Source of the DNA: an uncultured Chloroflexota bacterium
GTDB taxonomy: Bacteria > Chloroflexota > UBA11872 > VXNJ01
Direction of reading: 5' to 3'
DNA: 64,000 nucleotides
Assembly: GCA_913043205.1 (NCBI GenBank)
Contig: CAJWLF010000010.1
Span: 1-64,000, forward strand
Position 1 is the stretch's first letter, and every line of letters begins with the position of its first letter. Shown in pieces: positions 25,086 through 34,913 of this stretch. A program made the position numbers and the translations under genes. The notes below the pieces were generated by a model. It ran no database searches and was not told the origin of the DNA. It saw nothing but the letters and a program-made list of their open reading frames with translations.

Positions 25086-25793
25086 GGCTTCATGGTGGGC
25101 ACACCATTCTAATTCGTCGTCCAGCTCGGACAATTCAAACCCAGGTTCATAGCGCTGGCATGCTAAATTTATAAGATGGTCCGCAAAATGTGGGTTTTTT
25201 GGTAATAGAGAACCATGCAAATACGTTCCATAAGCCACCTCAAGCTTAGCCCCTTCAGTATTATCAACAAAATTGTTGCCAGATCCGACCAATACCTTTC
25301 CTAATGGGTCAACACTTGCACCGAGGTATGTTTGTCCTCCATGGTTCTCATAGCCCACTAATTTCCCTTTCTCTAACTCTACGACTATATTCCCAACGGC
25401 TCGACGGGATTGCCTTCCAGGGTGGATGGTCTCCATATCGAAAATACCCAGCCCAGATATTTCCAATCCATCTGCATCCACATATCGCATACCCATCAAC
25501 TGAAACCCTCCGCACACAGCCAACATAACCACTCCGTTCTCACAAGCATGCCTCACAAAGTTACCGACGGCACCCTGTAACGCGTTACTAGCCTCCAATT
25601 GTTGCCTATCCTGACCTCCACCAACAATTAACAGGTCTACATGGAGGCCATCCAAATCTGCCTCATTATTGATCTGATGAATTGCAACCTGTATCCCTCT
25701 CCATTCCGACCTCCTTATCAGACATTCCACATTTCCTCGATCTGCATAAATATTCATCAAGTCAGGAAATAGATGCCCCACCGACAATTGCAT
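25059..25793 (-). CDS. gatD: lipid II isoglutaminyl synthase, glutamine amidotransferase subunit
   Basis: A 244-residue CobB/CobQ-type glutaminase. The nucleophile is C94 in LAVCGGFQLMG and the catalytic His is H193 in YLHGSLLPKN. It frees ammonia from glutamine for MurT, which amidates the D-Glu of the peptidoglycan stem in lipid II. Its ATG overlaps the murT stop (TAATG), so the pair is translationally coupled, as in other murT-gatD operons. Length is normal for GatD. It indicates that the cell makes peptidoglycan with D-isoglutamine, which is not universal in Chloroflexota. Confidence 0.92.
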   Translation of the reverse strand: MQLSVGHLFPDLMNIYADRGNVECLIRRSEWRGIQVAIHQINNEADLDGLHVDLLIVGGGQDRQQLEASNALQGAVGNFVRHACENGVVMLAVCGGFQLMGMRYVDADGLEISGLGIFDMETIHPGRQSRRAVGNIVVELEKGKLVGYENHGGQTYLGASVDPLGKVLVGSGNNFVDNTEGAKLEVAYGTYLHGSLLPKNPHFADHLINLACQRYEPGFELSELDDELEWCAHHEALKISGCTD

Positions 25794-27175
25794 TATTTCC
25801 TATACTCCCTTGCTATCCCCATACTGACTAGTTCTTGTCGAAACTCAAGCATCGCTGTGTAAGTGGCCAAGACATATAGGTGCTCCCTCGCCCTACACAA
25901 TGCATTTTCAAGTGCATTCCTCACATCCTTATGGACGTAGGACAAGTCGTCAGCATTACATTCAGCGTATTTAAGCCTCAATGCCATATCAGCACATCGA
26001 CTACCGGAAACAGTGATTGATCTTAGGTTCAACATTGAAAATTCGACGTCCCAAACCCAGGATACATCCTGTCCATCTGCCACCCCATCATTCAATAGAA
26101 CCATCACATCTGTCGGGGTTTCAAGACCTGCCAAACCCCGAATGACTTCATTTGCTCCTGTTGGATTCTTGATTAGTAATAAGGTCATCACTTTGCCGTC
26201 GATATGAAATGCCTCACCTCTCCCAAAGACGCTAGAAGTTTTTGATAACACATCCATTATGCGTTGCGGTTGTATTCCCAACCCACTTACGTAAGCGGCA
26301 CATGACGCTGCAACTCCATTGTAGATATTAAACAAGCCGGGCAACGGCAAATTAACCTCTATTGATTCTGGCCCAAAAGTCATACTAAAGCGGGATGAAG
26401 TTAGTCCTTGTATTTCCTTCACGGCACCAATACAGCTGGATTCAGGATGAGCGAATCCACACCCTCTACACACAAAATCTCCTAGATGAGAATAACTGCA
26501 ATAACTGTACTGCAAAGGATTCGAGCACCGAGGGCATAAGGAGGAATCCGACCATTGGTCAGGTTCAGCAGCATTTAAGTTATGGCTAGTTACCCCAAAG
26601 GGAATCTTTTCTCCGGAATAACCAGTCGCCACAAATGCTAATGACGGATCATCCGCGTTAAATATCAACCTGGTCGCTCCTTCAGTTTGCATAAGCAGAC
26701 TACGCCATAAGCGGGCTATAGAATCTAATTCACCATACCTATCTAACTGGTCCCTAAAAAGATTCGTCAGTATTAACGCCCGTGGAGTCATAGCTGGAAG
26801 CAACTGGCCGAGAGCAGCCTCATCAATTTCAAAAACGCCAATTGCGCCGGAATCCACCACCAGTTTTCCGCGCCAGTCGCAATGTGGCAAAACGGAACTT
26901 AATATTCCTCGGGTTAAGTTGGACCCGCTAGCATTATGAATGACCTCGATTCCTGATCTACCAATGATTTCAGCCAATAGATGGCTGGTGGTCGTTTTGC
27001 CATTGGTCCCGGACACCAGCAACACTCCTAGTGGAATTTGATTCAGTAGATCAATGAGGTAGTTGGAATGCAACATCTCAGCTATCCGACCAGGAAAAGC
27101 CGTGCCTCGTCGACCGCATAGATGTAGTACCCATACGGCCAACCTAGCTATAAGGCAAGCTACGAATTCCCTCAT
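25793..27175 (-). CDS. murT: lipid II isoglutaminyl synthase, Mur-ligase subunit
   Basis: A 460-residue Mur-ligase homologue that activates the alpha-carboxylate of lipid II D-Glu with ATP and uses ammonia from GatD. It shows the P-loop SGTNGKTTT (55-63), a four-Cys zinc ribbon (C214, C217, C236, C239) typical of MurT, and C-terminal NPTGANEVI and LLNDGVADGQDVSWVWDVEF, diagnostic of the DUF1727 half. The start is set at ATG 27175 (GAGGG 9 nt upstream), which gives the usual hydrophobic N-terminus; in-frame TTG 27250 and ATG 27229 lie upstream without good sites. First gene of the murT-gatD pair. Confidence 0.92.
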   Translation of the reverse strand: MREFVACLIARLAVWVLHLCGRRGTAFPGRIAEMLHSNYLIDLLNQIPLGVLLVSGTNGKTTTSHLLAEIIGRSGIEVIHNASGSNLTRGILSSVLPHCDWRGKLVVDSGAIGVFEIDEAALGQLLPAMTPRALILTNLFRDQLDRYGELDSIARLWRSLLMQTEGATRLIFNADDPSLAFVATGYSGEKIPFGVTSHNLNAAEPDQWSDSSLCPRCSNPLQYSYCSYSHLGDFVCRGCGFAHPESSCIGAVKEIQGLTSSRFSMTFGPESIEVNLPLPGLFNIYNGVAASCAAYVSGLGIQPQRIMDVLSKTSSVFGRGEAFHIDGKVMTLLLIKNPTGANEVIRGLAGLETPTDVMVLLNDGVADGQDVSWVWDVEFSMLNLRSITVSGSRCADMALRLKYAECNADDLSYVHKDVRNALENALCRAREHLYVLATYTAMLEFRQELVSMGIAREYRK

Positions 27176-27258
27176 TTTTTCAATCCCTCTTCCCCAAAAA
27201 TCAAATATGATCACGTTGACTTGAGACATTTTCCAACAATCAACATCCAACGAATTGA

Positions 27259-28398
27259 TTGGATTTCACAGATTTACGCTTAACATTGGCTTCATGGCAA
27301 GCAATATTAGGTCAATCTATAGTGATTAACTCATCAAGAAGCATTCAAATATGCCCAACAAATACATACGAGACTCAGCAAGCATTAGCATCTATTCGCA
27401 GTAAGGGACATTTTGCATATATAAGTGAATCTGTGTCTAGCCCATGGGGGCGTGCCTTTAATGACCAGACTGTTGGTAACCAAGATCGCCTTGTTGCAAT
27501 ATCACTCCAAAAAATGTCCGGTATCCATGAATTAGACCGAACTAATATGACCGTGACAATCGGTGCCGGAATTAGTTTCGAACAACTGCAGTTAGGCCTG
27601 GCAAACACTGGATTAGAATGGCCTGTCCAAGGATTACCAGGGCAATCGTCGGTCGTCGAAGCTATCTTGGCCGGTATAGCTAAAGTGAACTCAGCTTTAT
27701 TCCCAGATATCCGACCGTGGGTATTGGGATCCACTCTGGTTACAGGAACTATGAAAACCGTCCATTCAGGTGGATCAACTATGAAAAATTCATCGGGGTA
27801 CGCGCTAACCAGGGCATTGATTGGAAGCCATGGCGTTTTTGGGGTGCCGACCGAGCTAAAGTTACGACTTCGCCCAAACACTGAAACATCATCACAAACA
27901 CTAACCGGAAGTCACTTTATGTACGAATCCTTAGAGTCTGCTCTTTCAGACCCAGCCATGGCGCAAAGGTTGGAGATTAGTATTGACCAAATGTCAATAT
28001 TGACCACGCTATATTTAGCCGGCTCCGATGGGGCCCAATACAAATCAACTTGTTCATCAGTCAGTAGACCCACACACTTCGCTAAAGACAAGAATATTGG
28101 CAAAACAGATCACCTATTCATTCCACGTCACAACGAATTTATGATTAAATGGCAGGCATCACCATACAAGTGCTGTCAAATTGCCGAAAACATAATCGGC
28201 ACTGGCTCAGTTCGTGATGTGTTGATTCTTCCGTTACAGCGAATGGGATTTGCAGTATCGGATGATGCAAATTTTACAAGATATATTCAGGAAACCGGAC
28301 TTGAGTTTAGCAGGCTCCCATTCTCCGAGTTGGCCGTCCGGGCCCTGCACGAGAACCCGATCGTGCAAGCGTTAAACCCTGAAGGACTGTTGCGATAA
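27259..28398 (+). CDS. FAD-linked oxidase, glycolate oxidase GlcE-like
   Basis: A 379-residue FAD_binding_4-type protein. The PP-loop region for FAD is represented by NMTVTIGAGISFEQLQLGLANTGLEWPVQGLPGQSSVVEAILAG and later SGYALTRALIGSHGVFGVPTELKLRLRP, the family's signature. The short C-terminal domain is like that of GlcE, a non-covalent FAD subunit of glycolate oxidase, rather than full-length GlcD. No GlcD or GlcF gene is adjacent, so its partner is unknown or it acts alone. TTG start at 27259 with no clear Shine-Dalgarno; divergent from murT across about 80 nt. Confidence 0.75.
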   Translation: MDFTDLRLTLASWQAILGQSIVINSSRSIQICPTNTYETQQALASIRSKGHFAYISESVSSPWGRAFNDQTVGNQDRLVAISLQKMSGIHELDRTNMTVTIGAGISFEQLQLGLANTGLEWPVQGLPGQSSVVEAILAGIAKVNSALFPDIRPWVLGSTLVTGTMKTVHSGGSTMKNSSGYALTRALIGSHGVFGVPTELKLRLRPNTETSSQTLTGSHFMYESLESALSDPAMAQRLEISIDQMSILTTLYLAGSDGAQYKSTCSSVSRPTHFAKDKNIGKTDHLFIPRHNEFMIKWQASPYKCCQIAENIIGTGSVRDVLILPLQRMGFAVSDDANFTRYIQETGLEFSRLPFSELAVRALHENPIVQALNPEGLLR

Positions 28399-28409
28399 TT
28401 TGCACGCCT

Positions 28410-28487
<78 letters not shown>

Positions 28488-28548
28488 TTCAGGATGGATC
28501 GGACAATACGATAACAGTAATTGCCTAAATCCTAATCACAGCCAACTA

Positions 28549-31488
28549 TCAGTCCAGTGTAAGTTTATACAATCCCCGAGTAGGAGCACTTTCTGAATAA
28601 AACCCTGTTGCCTTAATTATTACTTGGGTGGGATCAGAATCCACCGGGCTCAATTTCACGTAAAATGAATCCCTGTCTATAACCTGAGCACCCGGGCTAT
28701 ACAGCCACAAATTAGCGTCTTCACCATTCCTCATAACACGTGATATGTATGATGGTTGATCATCATGGTCCCAAGCGCCCATAAACCACTGTGTCTTTTT
28801 ACCTGCATCCGATATGTATGCGCGAGCCCCATTCTCCACGTCATAAAGAACTGGATAACCTGTAAGAAGAGACACTTCCCACGGATCCACATTGCCTGTA
28901 GTTAATACAGTAGCACCGGGCGGTAATTCCTTGCTCATCCATCGCAAATAAGCTCGCTCTTCAGCTCTGTTAACCATAGCCGGTAACAATGTTGTCATTC
29001 CTACAATAACAGCCGCCGTCACGCTAAGCACAAACCCCACAATAATCTGATGCGATTTAAGGCCTGACAACAATTTGCTTGCCTGTAAATTATTTGTGAT
29101 CCACGTGTGTAGAGACGAGCCAATGAAAGCAGCCGCAAAAATGTAAAGGGTATACAAGAGGTAGTTTGAATGTCGCTGATGAATGACAAGGTCGACTGTC
29201 ACTAAAAAAGCGATGGTCATCGGAAGCCACACCAACATAATGACTCTTGAAAATGGCATAAATATCCATAGCAGAGACACAAACAATATTCCTGTAGAAG
29301 CACTTGAACCTATATACAAGTGCGCCAGTAATGATGACAGACCTAAAACTCCAGCCCCCACAAACCCCAAGGTGTCGCCACGCGCTAAACATCGATCGCG
29401 AGCTGTCACACACGTAGCCAATAATAGTAGTAATCCGACTATCGGGAACCAAGGAAAAGCTAACACCACATGCCTTTCAAAAAATTCCGTTGCAAAGTAT
29501 CCAAAATGAGTAATGTAGGAGCCAACTGCCTTTATCCCTGTTTCTAGCCCTGTCACCCCACCATCCGAAAACCGATTTAAGAGCCGATCAGTACGGTCGC
29601 TACCTTGCTCGTAAATCGCAAAATTAAATAAAGATTCAACACCTACCCATTGCCCAGCGATCAATTGAGCGCACCAAGCTATTACGGGAAGCCCCAGGAC
29701 TATCATCACCAGTGGTAGCATTACGTAAGTTATGGACAAAGTCCTCCCTCTTTCCATTAACCACCCTCTCCAAACAACAAAAAATGTGATGAATGCCCAC
29801 CAGACGGCAATATACGGTCTGGTGCCATGACTTACAGCAAACATCATTAATGACAGCCCAAACAGAGAACTCGTGAGAATGCTAGGGTTTCTGATCAGCG
29901 CCACGAATGTCGCTAACGATATCGCGGTTACCAAAAAGACTAGGCCGTCAGACCACCCGTTGAAAGCAAACCACATTTGGACAGGATCAGACGCCACCAT
30001 GATTCCGACCAAAATGGCACCTATAGATCCGCCGCCAATTCGTAAAACTGTCCATGACGCAAGAAGCGCTATAAAAGAGCTAAGCACAGCTAATACTAGT
30101 GCAGTAGCTTTAAACCCTAATTCAAGGCCAAGCATACTCAGCAAGGCTGTCAGAATAGGAGTGTACAACCAGCCTTCATTATGCAGCGTACTAAAAACCG
30201 ACCAGGATCCTCCGTTGAGGATTGAAATCGCGTATTGATTCCAAGTCTCACCATGCCCTAAACCCCAACCATCCCACCAGGGGGCAAAATCTAGCTGTAC
30301 GAAACGTGATAATCGAATTATGAGCGTTGTCAAGAATATAGTTGTCAGTATCCCTGCATACAGATGCTTGTTGCCAGATACTGTTTTCCCTACAGACGGA
30401 ACTGGACTAGCATTTCGCTGCAGAAATTGTTCCGACAACACAATTGCCCACATAACCGAAGCAGCAGCACCCAATAACGACGATATTTCCGGGCTGATCA
30501 ATGGGATCTGAAAAGACAAAGAGCGGTGATTTAATACAGACTCAGACCAAGCCTGCACTGTGGTATCTGTGATAAGCAAACAACAATAAGCCGCGATTGA
30601 TAGGCCTATCGCAATCAAAAGCGACACAGATCTGTATCCCATAATGCGAACAGTCGATGAAACACATATTGTTAGCGTTAAGCCTGCCACGCCTACCAAT
30701 TGACGCCCAACCACCCCATTTTCGGGCAACATAATCTCTTTGCTGAACCAAACCACCGCAGCACCGATGAGAATGTACAAGCCCGATAAAAACAAATATA
30801 TAGAAACGCCCAGCAACACTCCTCTTTTTAGTAATGCAAGCAGAGAAAGACAAGCTATTCCCAGCATAGAAATAATTACGGAACCCACTATTTTGTTGTC
30901 TTGGCTTAACAGCATTGCAATATGGCCAGGCCCAATATCCCGTGACAACCGATAAGCCAAATCTATGTGCCCTCCGGCAGGGACACCATTCGTCTCTATC
31001 GAAAACTTATAGGTATCCTCTGTCGTAACGCCAATCTCTATAGCCGAGGACTCATTCGACACGATCCCTCTGAGTCTAATCGTTGTGCCCTCAGCAATAT
31101 TTAGTGGCCGAAAACTCCAATTTACGCTGGCCCAGTCTCTGTCTCGCATCACCATGTTGACCACCCCATCCCGAACGACTCGATCATCATGAAACAAGCT
31201 TAGGTTCAAGCGGGCCTGCCCAGGAGTCAGAACTCTGGCCGGGAATGCAATTGAAGAAACATATCTGGCGGGAAGAATTATATTTTGCTCAAATCCACCA
31301 CCAGGTTCTATAGGCCCAACGTGAAATTTACGTTCAACATATCGATCATCCACTGCTCCATCCCAATGTATAAAACCCATCATCACACCCGAAGATATCC
31401 ATGCGACCAGCGTTAAGCCCATAGCTATTGCTGACAACACTCGGGGATTGGCAAGTGGACGCCATTGTCTGTTTGTTATTTCCGACAT
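28549..31488 (-). CDS. large multi-pass membrane protein, probable GT-C glycosyltransferase
   Basis: A 979-residue protein from ATG 31488 (GGGG upstream); a GTG at 31527 would add 13 residues. One N-terminal membrane segment (about 20-40) is followed by an extracytoplasmic beta-rich domain (about 50-190), then roughly fifteen membrane segments and a soluble C-terminal 150 residues. The stretch DFAPWWDGWGLGHGETWNQY resembles the acidic first loop of GT-C glycosyltransferases, which use polyprenyl-phosphate sugars. The N-terminal domain recalls the two small membrane proteins at 50304 and 59799. Family could not be named more precisely. It marks the left end of the envelope-glycan locus. Confidence 0.65.
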   Translation of the reverse strand: MSEITNRQWRPLANPRVLSAIAMGLTLVAWISSGVMMGFIHWDGAVDDRYVERKFHVGPIEPGGGFEQNIILPARYVSSIAFPARVLTPGQARLNLSLFHDDRVVRDGVVNMVMRDRDWASVNWSFRPLNIAEGTTIRLRGIVSNESSAIEIGVTTEDTYKFSIETNGVPAGGHIDLAYRLSRDIGPGHIAMLLSQDNKIVGSVIISMLGIACLSLLALLKRGVLLGVSIYLFLSGLYILIGAAVVWFSKEIMLPENGVVGRQLVGVAGLTLTICVSSTVRIMGYRSVSLLIAIGLSIAAYCCLLITDTTVQAWSESVLNHRSLSFQIPLISPEISSLLGAAASVMWAIVLSEQFLQRNASPVPSVGKTVSGNKHLYAGILTTIFLTTLIIRLSRFVQLDFAPWWDGWGLGHGETWNQYAISILNGGSWSVFSTLHNEGWLYTPILTALLSMLGLELGFKATALVLAVLSSFIALLASWTVLRIGGGSIGAILVGIMVASDPVQMWFAFNGWSDGLVFLVTAISLATFVALIRNPSILTSSLFGLSLMMFAVSHGTRPYIAVWWAFITFFVVWRGWLMERGRTLSITYVMLPLVMIVLGLPVIAWCAQLIAGQWVGVESLFNFAIYEQGSDRTDRLLNRFSDGGVTGLETGIKAVGSYITHFGYFATEFFERHVVLAFPWFPIVGLLLLLATCVTARDRCLARGDTLGFVGAGVLGLSSLLAHLYIGSSASTGILFVSLLWIFMPFSRVIMLVWLPMTIAFLVTVDLVIHQRHSNYLLYTLYIFAAAFIGSSLHTWITNNLQASKLLSGLKSHQIIVGFVLSVTAAVIVGMTTLLPAMVNRAEERAYLRWMSKELPPGATVLTTGNVDPWEVSLLTGYPVLYDVENGARAYISDAGKKTQWFMGAWDHDDQPSYISRVMRNGEDANLWLYSPGAQVIDRDSFYVKLSPVDSDPTQVIIKATGFYSESAPTRGLYKLTLD

Positions 31489-31614
31489 AAATGCCCCACG
31501 TTCACTTCCGAAGAAAATGGCATGCACAGCAGAGTGTTGTCAGCATAGGTTATGATGTGTCTCTCTTTTTAATATGGCTACAAACGAATTATGTTCCGTA
31601 GAATTTAGATTATC

Positions 31615-31620
31615 AGGGAG
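31615..31620 (+). promoter_or_regulatory. Shine-Dalgarno site supporting a CTG start
   Basis: AGGGAG, 9 nt before CTG at 31630. It follows an in-frame TAG at 31606, and no ATG, GTG or TTG occurs in the frame until 31981. Confidence 0.5.
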
Positions 31621-31629
31621 TACGCCGGT

Positions 31630-33129
31630 CTGATTTCCAATCGCACCTCCGATAATCGTAATCATTTTGATCTTCCTGCCTCCGAATACGAAGCAATACA
31701 GTCCCGAAACATTTATTATCATCAAACACTTTGGCAGCTTCATCAAGATATCATTCCACCTGGCAAACGGGTCTTAGAACTAGGTTGTGCTACAGGACGC
31801 CTACTAAAAAGTCTGAACCCCGATTTCGGGGTAGGAGTCGATCATAGTGAAAAGCTACTCGCAACTTCTAGCTTAAAGAACGATTCTTTTAGGTTTGTAG
31901 CAGCCGATGCACATTCGATACCAATACAGTCACAATTCGATTTCATTGTTGCCAGTGATTTATTAGGTCACCTTGACGATGTGCTGACTTCATTACGAGA
32001 AGTAAAAAACGTCCTTCGTTCAGACGGTCGCTTAGTTATCACTTCATACAATGCCATTTGGCATCCTATCCTAAGCCTAGCTGAAAAAATAGGGCTCAAG
32101 ATGCCAGTTCCGAACCAAAATTGGCTTAGCGTGAACGACATAAAAAACTTATTACAACTTTCAGGGTTCGAAGTTGTTGATCATGGCTTGAAGATGCTGT
32201 TTCCTTACCATATTCCTGTAGTCTCGCATATTGCCAATCGATTTCTTGCACGATTGCCCGTATTAAAACACTTGTGCCTCATCCAATGGTTCGTCGCGCA
32301 ACACAAAGCACAATTCAAAGGAGCGGAAAAATCAGTATCCGTGGTAATCCCGTGTCGTAATGAAGCTGGCAACATACGCGAATGCATAGATCGCGTGCCA
32401 AATATGGGGTCAAAGACTGAAATTATTGTCATAGACGGTTCATCTACCGATGGCACTTACGAGATCGTTGAACAAATGTTGTCTAGCGGCAAATACCCAA
32501 ATTTAAGGTTGATGCACCAGCTCGAATCCAAAACGTCTGGTCGATATATAGCAGGCTCTAAAATGATGCTTCCTGAAGGCAAGGGCGATGCAGTCCGCAA
32601 AGCATTTACAAAAGCAACTGGAGACATAGTCATGATTCTTGACGCAGACATGACAGTCCAACCGGAAGATCTCCCAAATTTTTACAGACCTCTACGAGAC
32701 TCCCAAGCCCAATTTGTAAACGGTGTGCGATTGGTATACCCGCACCATGATCGGGCTTTTCGAGCACTAAACTTGTTGGGCAACAAGATTTTTAGTCTGA
32801 TTTTCACCTGGCTGCTCAAACAGCCGGTCAAGGACACGTTATGCGGCACCAAAGCCTTACGGCGCTCAGACTACCAACGTATAGCGCATGGACGAGCGTA
32901 TTTCGGCAATATTGATCCTTTTGGTGATTTTGATTTACTTCTAGGAGCTGGAAAGCTCAACATGCAAATTGTGGACATGCCTATCCGATATCGAGAAAGG
33001 ACATCTGGCGATACGAAAGTATCAGTTTGGCAACATGGTCCACTATTGCTACGGATAACTCTGGTAGCAATATACAAAATGAAGTTCCGGCCTTTAATTG
33101 CTAATCTTTTAAACAGAAGATCTAGCTGA
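31630..33129 (+). CDS. bifunctional SAM methyltransferase / family 2 glycosyltransferase, probable CTG start
   Basis: A 499-residue fusion. Residues 1-200 form a class I methyltransferase with motif I VLELGCATG (48-56), GVDHSE after the second strand and DFIVASDLLGHL at motif IV. From about 236 a GT2 domain follows with SVVIPCRNEAGN, VIDGSSTDGT and the DxD-like LDADM. It ends FGDFDLLL...IRYRERTSG, as in polyisoprenyl-phosphate sugar transferases. The frame is open from 31609, but its first ATG/GTG/TTG codon is GTG 31981, inside the methyltransferase domain. A CTG at 31630 with AGGGAG 9 nt upstream restores the whole domain. ATT at 31633 is a less likely start. Confidence 0.8.
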   Translation: MISNRTSDNRNHFDLPASEYEAIQSRNIYYHQTLWQLHQDIIPPGKRVLELGCATGRLLKSLNPDFGVGVDHSEKLLATSSLKNDSFRFVAADAHSIPIQSQFDFIVASDLLGHLDDVLTSLREVKNVLRSDGRLVITSYNAIWHPILSLAEKIGLKMPVPNQNWLSVNDIKNLLQLSGFEVVDHGLKMLFPYHIPVVSHIANRFLARLPVLKHLCLIQWFVAQHKAQFKGAEKSVSVVIPCRNEAGNIRECIDRVPNMGSKTEIIVIDGSSTDGTYEIVEQMLSSGKYPNLRLMHQLESKTSGRYIAGSKMMLPEGKGDAVRKAFTKATGDIVMILDADMTVQPEDLPNFYRPLRDSQAQFVNGVRLVYPHHDRAFRALNLLGNKIFSLIFTWLLKQPVKDTLCGTKALRRSDYQRIAHGRAYFGNIDPFGDFDLLLGAGKLNMQIVDMPIRYRERTSGDTKVSVWQHGPLLLRITLVAIYKMKFRPLIANLLNRRSS

Positions 33130-33134
33130 CACTC

Positions 33135-34802
33135 CTAGCCATCTAGATTTGAGTCGTTTTGCTGTTTGGACAATCGACGCCTGACAACAAAATCAAAGAC
33201 TCTTTGCTCGAATAAATTAGCAGGCTGAAACTTTCCGGAAACAACACCATATATTGTTCGGATCAACCGCTTCGGATGCAACAAATAACTTAGGCTGTAA
33301 AACAAGCTCATTCCCATAATTCGGTAGGCGCCAAGCTCCCATCCTGGCACCGCACGACAATACGATTCCAGAATCGTAAAATCAAACTGAATTAACAGGT
33401 CGTCGAAGTAGTCATCATTTGGTTCAGGTATCCTACCTTCCTTGCAAAGCTCCGCATACAGCTCTGATCCAGGATAAGGTGTAAATATAGCCACGTTACA
33501 ATCATCAACTCCCCGAACAGCCATCTTCACACAGAAAGCCACAGTACTCCATATGCTTCGCCTCCCTTCAAACGGGAATCCTATTATCAAGTTTATTTTG
33601 ACCGTGTGACCGATCTTTACAGCCTGACGCACACTCTCAGACAGATTCCCAATCTTGAGCCGTTTTTTAACTGCATCGAGAGTGTCCTGACTAGCACTTT
33701 CAGGGGCATACACCAAAAACTTACATCCACTGTCGTAAATAGCAGTGAGGGTCTCCTCGTCAAGAGCTTCCGATCGCGTTCCCGACGGCAACTGCCAATT
33801 TATATCCAAACCCCGACTATTCAGCTCTTGACAAAATCGCAGAATCCAATCCTTCTTTACAATAGCCGTCAAATCGAAGAAATCTATGCTTTGAGCTTGA
33901 TACCGATCTATAAGAAACTCTATTTCATCTACCACAGCACTGACATCCCTCATTTGATACCGAGTTGTCCACATGAATGGGTTTGAACAAAATGTGCACT
34001 GATAAGGACAGCCTCTGGTGGCCAATATCGGCATATTCCTACTATGTCCAATACCCATACTCCAGTTGGGTATAAAATAATTCTCTATATCAATCAAATG
34101 CCATGCAGGGTAAGGCAAATTATCAATGTCTTCTATCCGTCGACTAAGCGTTCCACCAATGAATTGACCAACTTCATCCAGATACGATACGCCTGATGGC
34201 GCCACATCAGATTGGGCATAGTAAATATGATGAACCAGTTCGAGTAAGGTCAATTCACCTTCGCCAGAAACAACATAATCAATATGTGGACATGACTTCA
34301 TCAAATGCTCGGACATAGCCGTAGAATGCTCACCTCCTGCAACTATGGTCATCTGTGGAAAGGCAGACTTAATATCTTCTATCAGTCTTCGATGTAATGG
34401 CCACTCCTGCGAAAACATTAGGGAAACCCCCAATACCTCAGTCTCTGGATCGATCTTTGAGATAATTTCCTCGCCCGAGAGTCCTTGCATTTTATATCGA
34501 CCATCCGGCGACTTGGACATGCGATCTATGGCATCTCCCTGTGCATCTATTATGCCGACCGGGTAACCAGCCAACTCGAGCAAAGCCGCTAGATAAGCAG
34601 GCCCCATCGGAGGGGTAACCACCGCGCTATACGTGTTTTTCGAATACACCCCAAAAGGGCGAAGTAATTGAATCTTTCTGTGTTCATGCGGCTTTGCCTT
34701 AAACGCATCCAAGGCATCCCGGATTTTCATTGGATTGGTGGGTTGAATAGTTCTAATTTGCCGCTGATTCTTTTTTCTTTTTGATGGCAATGATACAGAC
34801 AA
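33135..34802 (-). CDS. B12-binding-domain radical SAM protein
   Basis: A 555-residue protein. The N-terminal part (about 45-190) is a cobalamin-binding-like Rossmann domain (VTPPMGPAYLAALLELAGYPVGIIDA, ending VVSGEGELTLLELV). The radical SAM domain has C265-P-Y-Q-C269-T-F-C272 for the 4Fe-4S cluster. NLIIGFPFEG and CNVAIFTPYPGSELY follow, both usual in this class, and a helical C-terminus completes it. Such enzymes methylate or rearrange unactivated carbons in lipids, sugars or antibiotics. TTG start without a clear Shine-Dalgarno; ATG at 34730 is a possible alternative. It lies between the fusion glycosyltransferase and a sugar aminotransferase, which suggests a glycan or lipid substrate. 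Confidence 0.88.
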   Translation of the reverse strand: MSVSLPSKRKKNQRQIRTIQPTNPMKIRDALDAFKAKPHEHRKIQLLRPFGVYSKNTYSAVVTPPMGPAYLAALLELAGYPVGIIDAQGDAIDRMSKSPDGRYKMQGLSGEEIISKIDPETEVLGVSLMFSQEWPLHRRLIEDIKSAFPQMTIVAGGEHSTAMSEHLMKSCPHIDYVVSGEGELTLLELVHHIYYAQSDVAPSGVSYLDEVGQFIGGTLSRRIEDIDNLPYPAWHLIDIENYFIPNWSMGIGHSRNMPILATRGCPYQCTFCSNPFMWTTRYQMRDVSAVVDEIEFLIDRYQAQSIDFFDLTAIVKKDWILRFCQELNSRGLDINWQLPSGTRSEALDEETLTAIYDSGCKFLVYAPESASQDTLDAVKKRLKIGNLSESVRQAVKIGHTVKINLIIGFPFEGRRSIWSTVAFCVKMAVRGVDDCNVAIFTPYPGSELYAELCKEGRIPEPNDDYFDDLLIQFDFTILESYCRAVPGWELGAYRIMGMSLFYSLSYLLHPKRLIRTIYGVVSGKFQPANLFEQRVFDFVVRRRLSKQQNDSNLDG

Positions 34803-34913
34803 ACTAGAGACCCACTAATTCGCGAATGCGAGACGTTTGAAACATGTGTATGTAAGAATATAGCCAACAGCAAACTAGCATTACAAGGAACTCCAACAAA
34901 CCTTATTTGCCGC

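Noticed and set aside
27375-27881. Minus-strand 168-residue reading frame
   Set aside because: It lies fully inside the FAD-linked oxidase gene and shows no domain.
31591-31608. ATG just upstream of the fusion glycosyltransferase
   Set aside because: It reads only five codons (M-F-R-R-I) to an in-frame TAG, so it cannot be the start unless a frameshift is present; CTG at 31630 explains the data better.
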